Assembly (NCBI GenBank): GCA_028712605.1
Contig: JAQTPV010000004.1
Coordinates: forward strand, 1-31,871
Length of the DNA: 31,871 nt
Source: Minisyncoccota bacterium
Lineage (GTDB): Bacteria > Patescibacteriota > Minisyncoccia > Minisyncoccales > CG1-02-41-26
Direction: 5' to 3'
The notes below the pieces were generated by a model that ran no database searches, had not been told where the DNA came from, and saw only the letters and a program-made list of their open reading frames with translations. The position numbers were made by a program, and so were the translations under genes. Positions 22,764 through 28,565 of the stretch are shown one piece after another. Positions within the stretch are counted from its first letter, which is position 1. Every line of letters starts with the position of its first letter.

Positions 22764-23234
22764 ATGAGAATATCTTTTGGGCTAAAAGGGAAAAGGATAA
22801 TTAAGGGTTTCCTAATGGCTATACTGGTATGGCTGGTATGTTTTCTTGTGGTTTTCTTAGACGAATATCATCACAATAAAGGTATGGTGCCCATGAGAAT
22901 ATCTGGGTTATGGGGGCATTGGCCTTGGGCTGACTGGTCTATGATTGCTATAAATGCTAGTCTTCTTTGGTCTATGACGGTTGGGACTTTCCTGCCCTTT
23001 TGGGTCGCTATCTCTAGAGTAAGGATGGCATGGGGTATTCTGGCATACAGTATTATTTCCACCATTTTTATATTATCAGGGATTCGTATCTCTGATATAC
23101 ATCCAAACTGTCATGGTGTTTTGATAATGATTGGAATGACTCTTCTTATGCTTATAGCAACCACATATGTGGTGAAGGGAGCCATTCTTTTGATCAAAAA
23201 AATAAAAAAAGTAAGGGAGAAAGAAAATGCCTAA
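22764..23234 (+). CDS. Membrane protein with four helices, unknown
   Basis: A 156-residue protein with hydrophobic segments near 13-33, 57-80, 88-107 and 118-140, a basic N-terminus (GLKGKRIIKG) and a basic C-terminal tail (KKIKKVREKENA). The start is fixed by AGGAGG 7 bases before ATG 22764; an upstream frame extension to 22722 is not supported. It has its own promoter and structured leader. Its last codons overlap the zinc-finger gene start by 8 bases, so the two are coupled. No family recognised. Confidence 0.65.
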   Translation: MRISFGLKGKRIIKGFLMAILVWLVCFLVVFLDEYHHNKGMVPMRISGLWGHWPWADWSMIAINASLLWSMTVGTFLPFWVAISRVRMAWGILAYSIISTIFILSGIRISDIHPNCHGVLIMIGMTLLMLIATTYVVKGAILLIKKIKKVREKENA

Positions 23235-23481
23235 ATGTAAGCATTGCGATCAAGAGTTCGTGTCTGGGGCGGAGTGTTTTGCGCACGAAAGCAATTGCAC
23301 AGGAACAGTTGTATATAAAGAGATAAGCTTGATAGGAGCCAATAGCACTGGAGAGGCTGCCAAGGCTATTGCTCAAGCTTTATCATCAATGCGCAAGGAG
23401 CATCCGGATAAGATTTTTCAAGTAATACCACTTGGATATAACCCATTCGGTTTTATAAAAACGGTAGCTATTATTGGTTAA
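23227..23481 (+). CDS. Small C2HC zinc-finger protein
   Basis: An 84-residue protein. The N-terminus MPKCKHCDQEFVSGAECFAHESNC has C4, C7, H20 and C24, spaced like a classical zinc finger with Cys as the last ligand. The rest (about 30-84) is a small alpha/beta domain with a helix STGEAAKAIAQALSSMRKEH and strands at the end. C2H2-like fingers are uncommon in bacteria and usually bind DNA or protein. It overlaps the upstream membrane-protein gene, and a two-hairpin RNA structure begins 18 bases after its stop. Confidence 0.65.
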   Translation: MPKCKHCDQEFVSGAECFAHESNCTGTVVYKEISLIGANSTGEAAKAIAQALSSMRKEHPDKIFQVIPLGYNPFGFIKTVAIIG

Positions 23482-23498
23482 AAATTAAATAGGATAGA

Positions 23499-23596
23499 AG
23501 GATAATTAATTGCAGAAGCAGCTAATTATCCTCACACCCAAGCTCATAAATCTTGTCCTGAGTTTATCGAAGGATATTTGTGGGTTTAGATGTGAG
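23499..23596 (+). ncRNA. Two-hairpin RNA element, copy 1 (3' UTR of zinc-finger gene)
   Basis: Hairpin 1 pairs AGGATAATTA (23499-23508) with TAATTATCCT (23523-23532), perfect. Hairpin 2 follows directly: 23531-23551 pairs with 23576-23596 over 21 positions with two C-A mismatches and three G-U pairs. Its loop holds TCCTGAGTTTATCGAAGGA, which resembles a sequence I remember as a widespread bacterial intergenic repeat (uncertain). A second copy with the same layout lies at 24695-24766. There is no clear T tract, so it is not a plain terminator. Confidence 0.5.
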
Positions 23597-23804
23597 ATAG
23601 TTCTTTGCAAATAAAGATTAAGGTGATCAATTTGGTTCGGATTTAATAATCAGAGTCAGCTTGGTCGCTTTAGTTCAGCGGCTAAATTTGGCCCGGTTAG
23701 AGGGTTTTACGCAGCGGATATTTTTTGACGATATGCTGCGCACTGTATTTATGTTTAGTGTTTTAATCTGGACGAAAATCCTAAAAAAAGAAGGAGAAGG
23801 AAAC
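23597..23804 (+). other. Leader region of the 293-residue gene
   Basis: About 200 bases without a convincing gene. It contains a bulged hairpin (GCAGC/GCTGC with ATAT/ATAT, about 23711-23737) and TTGACG at 23725 with only a 15-base gap to TATTTA, a poor promoter. An in-frame extension of the downstream gene to 23661 is possible, but the SD before ATG 23805 argues against it. Confidence 0.35.
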
Positions 23805-24686
23805 ATGGTTTGGAAAGATAGCAAAGGAAGAACATGGTCAGGGTGCGTAACGCCATTTCAAGTAGAAAAACACGAACAGCTTATGGATCAGCTCGAGGCA
23901 AAATCTAGAGAGGCAAAAAGCTTCGGGGACTGGAAAAAACTTTTCTATGAGCCAAGAGGTGGCGTAAGTACTGAGAGAAGCGATGTATTTGTGGATAGTG
24001 TGTTTGAGGGACTGTTCACTACAGCGAGCAGTTTCGAGGAGCTGAAACAGGTGGAGTATATGAGTCACTTTGCCAGACGCCGCAGCGAATACAGGCCTCG
24101 GATTGCAATAGCAATGGAACCTTATGCCACAACCCTTGAGGAATGGAGGGAGATTTTGAGCCTTACCTACTGGCCCCCAGATACTCCAATTTCCCAAAGG
24201 GCTCGCAAAGAGTTCGATCGGCTAAAGGAAGAAGCTAGGAAGAAAAAAGCGGAAGAGAAAATGAAAGAAGGGATTAAAAAGGGAATCTGCTGGGCTGATG
24301 AAATAATTCATGCATTGCTGATGAAATTCAATGGCTCAGCAAGTAACGCCATAAGAGGAGGTTGGCAGGTTTTTCCGAAGATACAGGAAGGACTTTACAC
24401 AGAGGTTAGGGTTGTTAATCGTGGCTTTACTGTGTGGATGTCTTCGCCTGAAAAGGTAACCGCTCTTGATCCTAGTAGAGTTGAGGTAGATTGTTGTAAT
24501 GCTCAAGATATAGCGGAGCAGGCCATCCATGGTTTCGCAGCCGAATATGGCTTTGTTGAGATCAATGGTATAAGCGAACTGCCTACTGGTCTTGCTTATA
24601 TCTTTAATCTTCCTCGGCGAGTAAGTTATAAATTCTGGGCAGTTCCTGGCCACGAGAAAGAGGTAGCCGCCTCTTTTGGTCTATAA
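23805..24686 (+). CDS. Unrecognised 293-residue cytosolic protein
   Basis: The start is ATG 23805, with the purine-rich GAAGGAGAAGG just upstream; an earlier frame start at 23661 lacks an SD. No signal peptide or membrane helix. The N-terminal half is charged and helical, with ERSDVFVDSVFEGLFTTASSFEELKQVEYMSHFARRR. Residues about 135-175 form a Lys/Glu-rich helix or coiled coil (EFDRLKEEARKKKAEEKMKEG). The C-terminal part is strand-rich, with VRVVNRGFTVWMSS and LPRRVSYKFWAVPGH. I recognise no family or catalytic motif. It is flanked on both sides by copies of the same two-hairpin RNA structure, which suggests a discrete cargo unit. Confidence 0.6.
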   Translation: MVWKDSKGRTWSGCVTPFQVEKHEQLMDQLEAKSREAKSFGDWKKLFYEPRGGVSTERSDVFVDSVFEGLFTTASSFEELKQVEYMSHFARRRSEYRPRIAIAMEPYATTLEEWREILSLTYWPPDTPISQRARKEFDRLKEEARKKKAEEKMKEGIKKGICWADEIIHALLMKFNGSASNAIRGGWQVFPKIQEGLYTEVRVVNRGFTVWMSSPEKVTALDPSRVEVDCCNAQDIAEQAIHGFAAEYGFVEINGISELPTGLAYIFNLPRRVSYKFWAVPGHEKEVAASFGL

Positions 24687-24694
24687 GATGCAAA

Positions 24695-24766
24695 GGTAAC
24701 TGATTGGTAGGTTTCAGTTACCCGCATATCCAGGCCCATAAGTTATTTTGTGGGTTTAGGCGTGAG
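24695..24766 (+). ncRNA. Two-hairpin RNA element, copy 2 (3' UTR of the 293-residue gene)
   Basis: Hairpin 1 pairs GGTAACTGA (24695-24703) with TCAGTTACC (24714-24722), perfect, but different in sequence from copy 1. Hairpin 2 pairs 24723-24742 with about 24747-24766 using several G-U pairs; the right arm GTGGGTTTAG-GTGAG is shared with copy 1. It begins 8 bases after the stop of the upstream gene. Kept pairing with changed bases supports an RNA-level structure. Confidence 0.55.
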
Positions 24767-24773
24767 AATTGAA

Positions 24774-24800
24774 AGGTTGCTCTTTTGAGTAGCCTTTATT
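24774..24800 (+). terminator. Probable terminator after RNA element copy 2
   Basis: AAGGTTGCTC and GAGTAGCCTT pair with two G-T wobbles around a TTTT loop, followed by TATTTA. The T tract is short. Confidence 0.55.
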
Positions 24801-24818
24801 TATCGCCTCAAAAAGCAA

Positions 24819-24853
24819 TTTCCCCTCACTGGTTATGGAGGGGATATTTTTTT
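24819..24853 (+). terminator. Strong terminator
   Basis: TCCCCTC (24821-24827) pairs with GAGGGGA (24838-24844) around a 10-base loop, followed by TATTTTTTT. It insulates the small gene at 24889. Confidence 0.85.
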
Positions 24854-24888
24854 AAACTAAGAACTGAGGTTGAGGTATAGTAAGGGCC

Positions 24889-25050
24889 ATGTCAAAAGGC
24901 TCGAACAAACAAAGCCGGGTCAAAGAGGAAACCAACGAAACATTAGAGGAAGCAGCAGAAAGGCTTGCTCAATTAATCTGGGACCACTGGCTGTATATGC
25001 AAGAGCAGAAAAAGAAGGAGAAGGGGGCTAAATCTTTTGTAGCTTTTTAA
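24889..25050 (+). CDS. Small charged protein (53 aa) convergent to recombinase 3' end
   Basis: ATG 24889 to TAA 25048-25050 codes 53 residues: a charged start (SKGSNKQSRVKEETNE), then a helix LEEAAERLAQLIWDHWLYMQEQ and a Lys-rich tail. A homologous but startless copy lies at 25847-25998. In both places it faces the 3' end of a serine recombinase gene, and here it overlaps that gene's remnant by 23 bases. The constant pairing suggests a recombinase-linked gene, perhaps a directionality or accessory factor, though nothing in the sequence proves that. Confidence 0.6.
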   Translation: MSKGSNKQSRVKEETNETLEEAAERLAQLIWDHWLYMQEQKKKEKGAKSFVAF

Positions 25051-25130
25051 TTATGTCTAATTGTGCTTTGAGTTGCGCTAAATATCCAAAATCCTCCAGA
25101 ATACTTATAAGGGCTGTCGGGCTGGGGAGC
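25028..25130 (-). pseudogene. 3' remnant of a large serine recombinase gene
   Basis: The minus strand codes LPSPTALISILEDFGYLAQL, then KAQLDIIKKLQKI and TAG (25028-25030). This aligns with the last part of the intact recombinase at 26002 (LPTPVAILNILEDFGYLAQL...DIIKKLQ). The match begins exactly at the GGGGAGC core (25124-25130) and is replaced upstream by the AATTGCCGAG sequence of the direct repeat. The break at a short shared core is what site-specific recombination within the gene would leave. Confidence 0.85.
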
Positions 25131-25151
25131 AATTGCCGAGTTCGGCAAATA
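25126..25151 (+). repeat. Direct repeat copy 2: probable att junction
   Basis: It matches 20740-20765 at 25 of 26 positions, with G for A in the centre of the palindrome. On the left it joins the recombinase 3' end, on the right the same AATTGCC sequence that follows tRNA-Asn. It is thus a hybrid of recombinase-side and tRNA-side half sites. Confidence 0.75.
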
Positions 25152-25160
25152 GTCAACTAG

Positions 25161-25207
25161 AAAACAAAACTAGCAGAACATCAATTGATTTCTGCTGGTT
25201 TTGTTTT
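25161..25207. terminator. Bidirectional terminator hairpin
   Basis: AAAACAAAACTAGCAGAA (25161-25178) pairs with TTCTGCTGGTTTTGTTTT (25190-25207) over 18 positions with one T-G wobble. The arms provide T-rich tails in both directions. Confidence 0.7.
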
Positions 25208-25233
25208 AAATAGCCCGTAAAACGTCTTAAAAC

Positions 25234-25396
25234 TTGCCATATATGTCAAATATCCCTGCCTTGTTATCACTTGCCTCAAAAGATATTCTTAATACAAATA
25301 ATAAAAATTTGTATGAAAATATCAAAAAGAATAACAAATGACCTTAAAGCCATCTTTATTCTATGGGCTTGCTTTTTCCCTAAAAGTGTGCCTTAA
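25234..25396 (+). pseudogene. Decayed copy of the XRE regulator promoter and 5' end
   Basis: The palindrome (25234-25249), -35 TTGTTA (25261-25266), -10 TATTCT (25284-25289) and start-codon inverted repeat ATACAAAT/ATTTGTAT (25292-25314) match the XRE promoter at 21463-21541 in order and spacing. The gene begins MKISKR like the intact regulator, then loses similarity and stops after about 27 codons. Control sites have outlived the protein. Confidence 0.75.
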
Positions 25397-25424
25397 TGAC
25401 ACTATCGTATTTTATAGTTCATTT

Positions 25425-25438
25425 GCTAAAATTTTAGC
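25425..25438. promoter_or_regulatory. 14-bp palindrome upstream of the 85-residue gene
   Basis: GCTAAAATTTTAGC is fully self-complementary and lies 52 bases before ATG 25490. A small hairpin, TGCAT/ATGCA, follows. It may be an operator or leader structure; there is no further support. Confidence 0.3.
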
Positions 25439-25489
25439 TGCATTTTTCGCGATGCAATTACCATATTTGTTATAGGGGAGGAAATAGCA

Positions 25490-25747
25490 ATGAGTAACGT
25501 AGTCTATAACGGAAAGGGGGAGTGGAATAACCCCAAAACGGACATGCTAGAGGAGGCTGACATTGTTGTCGAAATAGATGACGAGGCTCGTCTAATTCAC
25601 GTGAATAGTTATACGACGAATGCTATAACTGGAAGATGCGAGGATGACCCTGATCAAATTCAATTTATGACCGACAATGGAATCTATCGAATTACGAAGG
25701 ATCATACTTCCCGCCTCAAAGAAATTTCGGCTTTATTAGTATATTAA
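25490..25747 (+). CDS. Small acidic protein (85 aa), unknown
   Basis: An 85-residue cytosolic, acidic protein with a strong SD (GGGGAGGAAATAGC before the ATG). The pattern is mostly strands (ADIVVEIDDEARLIHVNSYTT, IQFMTDNGIYRITKD), suggesting a small beta barrel or roll. No motif recognised. It stands alone between the XRE remnant and a strong terminator, so it is a single-gene unit in the second tandem element. The strong SD, like those at 22764 and 23805, sets it apart from the chromosomal genes. Confidence 0.6.
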   Translation: MSNVVYNGKGEWNNPKTDMLEEADIVVEIDDEARLIHVNSYTTNAITGRCEDDPDQIQFMTDNGIYRITKDHTSRLKEISALLVY

Positions 25748-25764
25748 TCTGATAACCATATACC

Positions 25765-25800
25765 ATGGACAGTATTGTTTGATCCTGTCCATTTTTGTTT
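25765..25800 (+). terminator. Strong terminator after the 85-residue gene
   Basis: ATGGACAG (25765-25772) pairs with CTGTCCAT (25785-25792) around a 12-base loop, followed by TTTTGTTTA. Confidence 0.85.
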
Positions 25801-25846
25801 ACTCCATGACGGTGAAAGTGGTATGAGGCAAAGGTATTGGAACGAA

Positions 25847-25998
25847 ATATTCAAAAGGCCTAAGACACCGCCATTGAGCCAGAGAGGACAGGCGAGACAG
25901 TAGAAGAGGCCGCCGATCGCCTTGCCCAATTAATCTGGGACCACTGGCTGTATATGCAAGAGCAGAAAAAGAAGGAGAAGAGTAGCCAAGATAAATAG
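25847..25998 (+). pseudogene. Startless second copy of the 53-residue protein gene
   Basis: The frame ending at TAG 25996-25998 reads ETVEEAADRLAQLIWDHWLY, then MQEQKKKEK, nearly identical to the 24889 product, and the DNA over the helix is almost unchanged. Where the start ATG should be, the sequence is ATAT, an upstream indel changes the frame, and no start precedes the conserved helix. It lies 3 bases from the convergent recombinase stop. Confidence 0.7.
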
Positions 25999-26001
25999 AC
26001 A

Positions 26002-27759
26002 CTAAACTTTAACTTTTTCTGAATTTTGTAGTTTCTTGATTATGTCTAATTGTGCTTTGAGTTGCGCTAAATATCCAAAATCTTCCAAAATATTTAGAAT
26101 AGCTACCGGGGTGGGGAGCCAGATAGGATGAGCATCAGCGAAAGCTGGTGTTTTTCCTTTATCCACGGGCTCTTTTGGCGGTTCGAAAGTGTTTTTCTTG
26201 GGATTTTTCTCTGAAAGGGCTTCACTCACGGTATCCAGTATGAGTTGGAAGGGTTTCTGGTATGAAATCTCGACATTCTTGCCGTTTATCTTTGGGTTCG
26301 AAAATAAAAATGAGAATAGCATTCGTTTCTGTTCGACTGTTCGGCGAGGGTTTAAATAAATCGCTCTCGCTTGCTTTGCTACTTCAAGAACCGTTATCCC
26401 CATTTCAAAATATTTGAGACTGGCATTCCGGTGTCGGTTGAGGCTATCGAGCACATTGTCCTGCTCCTTTTTGTACTGCTCGAGTTTCTTGTCATAAAAC
26501 TCTCGACTGATCCGATTATCGATCTTATCGTCATACAGCTTGTCGATACGCTGGGTTGCTATTTGGTATTGTCGCTCGAGCTCGGACGAAGCTGTTTCTC
26601 TGAACGTTATCTCATCGGCGTGGCCTTCTTTTAAGGCTTCCTGAATCCATGAGAGCATTCGTTCTACTCGCTCATCTTTCATGGTTACGGCAACTATGGA
26701 CTCGGCTATCTGAATATCGATATTTTCCTGCTTAACCCAATCTCTCTGCGAGCAGTTTTTATAATGGTTGCAGTGACCATACCAGTGGCCCTTTTGTATC
26801 TCCCACGTGATCGTTCCATTGCATTCGACACATCGGAAAACGCTCTTAAAGAGCGAATTGTGTTTGCGTGTTCGTGGTGCTCCGTAACTATGCAGTCTGT
26901 CTTGTACTCGTTGATAGAGTTCTTTGCTTATAAGCGGTTCGTGATTGCCTTTGGTGATCTGATTCTTCCAGCGGTTCATGCCGTAGTAAAACGGATCGCC
27001 AACGAGCTGGTGGATTCTGGCATGACTTACTTTGTGTCCAGTGCGGGACCGGAAGCCTTGCTCGTACATCACATCGCATAGTTTCTTGGTGGAGTATTGT
27101 CCGGAGGCATACAGGTCAAACATCTTTTTTATGAGCGGTGATTTTTCTTCGTCTATCACATGAATTTTGTGACCCTTCTCTCCGATGGTTTTATATCCGA
27201 GCGGAGGTTTGGTCGGAAGCCATCCTTGCGATAATTTTTCTTTTTGGCCTTTCTTTACGTTTTCGGAAAGAAGCCGGATGTAATACTCGGCCGTGGCAAC
27301 TTTCACTCGCCACATAAACCATTCGTGGGACTTGGAGTCTTTGTGCAGAATGCAGTTTTCTTTTACCAGATGGATTTTGTGATTCTCATCGGCCAGTATC
27401 CAGTTATCGATTACCGGCACATCCGCAAAGTTGCGAGTTAAGCGATCGGTCGTTTCCACAAAGACAGTATTGATTTTGGTCTTAGTGACATGCGCCATCA
27501 TTTCGTGGAATATCTTGCGCTGGATTTTTCCAGCGGCCGATTCTTGAATGGCGAAAACTTTTACAAGCTCATAGCCGTTTCTTTCGGCGTAGTCATGGAG
27601 AAGTTTTTCTTGAGCCGGTAAAGAGTAGCCGGTATCCTCTTGGTCTTTGGAGGACACACGAGCATACCCTACGGCCTTGGGTAATTCTTGATTGTTTATC
27701 ATGGTCATATTTTTATTAATTTTCTTAGGTTCGAAATCGACTTTTAGTACCATAGCCAC
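26002..27759 (-). CDS. Large serine recombinase (integrase)
   Basis: A 585-residue site-specific recombinase. The resolvase domain has GYARVSSKDQEDTGYSLPAQ with S36 as probable nucleophile, and ETTDRLTRNF. The recombinase domain follows (GYKTIGEKGHKI ... LCDVMYEQGFRSRTGHKVSHARIHQLVGDPFYYG). Then come a zinc ribbon (FRCVECNG ... GHCNHYKNCSQRDW) and a long coiled coil (about 395-450). The C-terminal LPTPVAILNILEDFGYLAQL repeats the remnant at 25028. Starts at 27759, 27753 and 27708 are all in frame. It is the last gene of a leftward operon, six bases from its upstream neighbour. It most likely integrates the element at tRNA-Asn. Confidence 0.92.
   Translation of the reverse strand: MAMVLKVDFEPKKINKNMTMINNQELPKAVGYARVSSKDQEDTGYSLPAQEKLLHDYAERNGYELVKVFAIQESAAGKIQRKIFHEMMAHVTKTKINTVFVETTDRLTRNFADVPVIDNWILADENHKIHLVKENCILHKDSKSHEWFMWRVKVATAEYYIRLLSENVKKGQKEKLSQGWLPTKPPLGYKTIGEKGHKIHVIDEEKSPLIKKMFDLYASGQYSTKKLCDVMYEQGFRSRTGHKVSHARIHQLVGDPFYYGMNRWKNQITKGNHEPLISKELYQRVQDRLHSYGAPRTRKHNSLFKSVFRCVECNGTITWEIQKGHWYGHCNHYKNCSQRDWVKQENIDIQIAESIVAVTMKDERVERMLSWIQEALKEGHADEITFRETASSELERQYQIATQRIDKLYDDKIDNRISREFYDKKLEQYKKEQDNVLDSLNRHRNASLKYFEMGITVLEVAKQARAIYLNPRRTVEQKRMLFSFLFSNPKINGKNVEISYQKPFQLILDTVSEALSEKNPKKNTFEPPKEPVDKGKTPAFADAHPIWLPTPVAILNILEDFGYLAQLKAQLDIIKKLQNSEKVKV
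26113..26119. other. Candidate attP core inside the recombinase coding sequence
   Basis: GGGGAGC here is followed by CAGATAGG, while the same core at 25124-25130 is followed by AATTGCC, as after tRNA-Asn (GGAGC 20740-20744). Left of the core, the two recombinase copies are homologous; right of it they are not. This places the exchange point in the 3' part of the recombinase gene. Confidence 0.55.
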
Positions 27760-27765
27760 CCTATA

Positions 27766-28341
27766 CTAATCTTGCTCCTCCGCTAAGCTCGAGTTGCCCA
27801 CAGCTGGTTCTCCGTCCGCAAGCCATTTTTTTATTATCGCGGCTTTCGCATCGGGATATTGATTGCGTGCCAAAGCCAGTTGCATCTCGTAGGGAATAAA
27901 TTCCCACCGATCACCTGGCGACATCTCGCTGAAATTCAGCTTACTAAGCTCAATCCTGTCTTTCGGATGACCCTCGACACGATCCAGTAATTCTTTGATG
28001 GCCGCCAACTTCACACCATCATTCTGACTTCCCATGAGAGCAACGAGCATTTCGTTGGCCAAGCGGAAATTCTGTTCACGAACACGCACACCGGCTTTCC
28101 GGACTATGTCTACGGTTTCTTGGTGGATGATATCCAGTTCTTGCGCATAAAGCCGATAAGTTTCCTGTAGTGTTCCTGATTGCTTGAACCAATCCTTAAC
28201 CGTTTGCTCGGTGAATTTAGCTTTTCTACTTTTTTGGAATCGGTGATTGATATCCTCGGCGATGTTTTGGTAGGAATAGCCTTTATATTTCAGCTCGAGT
28301 GCGCGCTCATGGTATTTGGTTATGTGTTTCAGCTTGGCCAT
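27766..28341 (-). CDS. HTH protein, small-terminase-like, unknown role
   Basis: A 191-residue protein. The N-terminus has a helix-turn-helix pattern (HERALELKYKGYSYQNIAEDI ... FTEQTVKDWFK, residues 11-55), as in phage small terminase subunits and other recruiting factors. A long helical middle (about 60-125) follows, with GVKLAAIKELLDRVEGHPKD, a unit also common in phage packaging proteins. No large terminase or other virion gene is visible, so a packaging role is unlikely; an accessory DNA-binding role fits better. It lies 6 bases before the recombinase start and 12 bases after the 28354 gene, in one operon. Confidence 0.6.
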   Translation of the reverse strand: MAKLKHITKYHERALELKYKGYSYQNIAEDINHRFQKSRKAKFTEQTVKDWFKQSGTLQETYRLYAQELDIIHQETVDIVRKAGVRVREQNFRLANEMLVALMGSQNDGVKLAAIKELLDRVEGHPKDRIELSKLNFSEMSPGDRWEFIPYEMQLALARNQYPDAKAAIIKKWLADGEPAVGNSSLAEEQD

Positions 28342-28353
28342 AAAAAGTTGTGT

Positions 28354-28560
28354 TTAGTAGAGTCTTTTTTTGCTCTCAATTGGGATGATAAGGAGTGGTC
28401 TACCGGTTACCCATTCGACGATATAAGCGGCCGCATGAGCGCGTACCACCGTATCTTTGCTTTCCAGAAGTGAGATCAGAACTTCCGCAGCTTTTGGCAT
28501 GTTCTTTCGGATGATCTCATCAGCGATTTCAATTTCAGTTTTCTTTTTATGCTTGGTCAT
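28354..28560 (-). CDS. Small HEAT-like helical protein
   Basis: A 68-residue protein with a charged start (TKHKKKTEIEIADEII) and the helical unit AAEVLISLLESKDTVVRAHAAAYIVEWVTGRP, like one HEAT-type repeat. Similar units end the neighbouring HTH protein and some phage accessory proteins. It begins 5 bases after the upstream stop and ends 12 bases before the next start, so it is cotranscribed with the recombinase. No function can be assigned. Confidence 0.55.
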   Translation of the reverse strand: MTKHKKKTEIEIADEIIRKNMPKAAEVLISLLESKDTVVRAHAAAYIVEWVTGRPLLIIPIESKKRLY

Positions 28561-28565
28561 AGATT

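Noticed and set aside
23664..23705. tRNA-like segment with TTTAGTTCAGCGGCTAAA
   Set aside because: Only a D-arm-like hairpin; no matching acceptor, anticodon or T arm could be folded.
20740..25151. Direct repeats as a CRISPR array
   Set aside because: Only two copies 4.4 kb apart with genes between, one at a tRNA end; there is no spacer periodicity.
26371..27441. Plus-strand frames of 65-105 codons within the recombinase gene
   Set aside because: Shadows of the recombinase, whose full domain order is intact on the minus strand.
27766..28341. A prophage, suggested by the small-terminase-like protein
   Set aside because: No large terminase, portal, capsid or tail gene in the window; the HTH protein alone is not enough.
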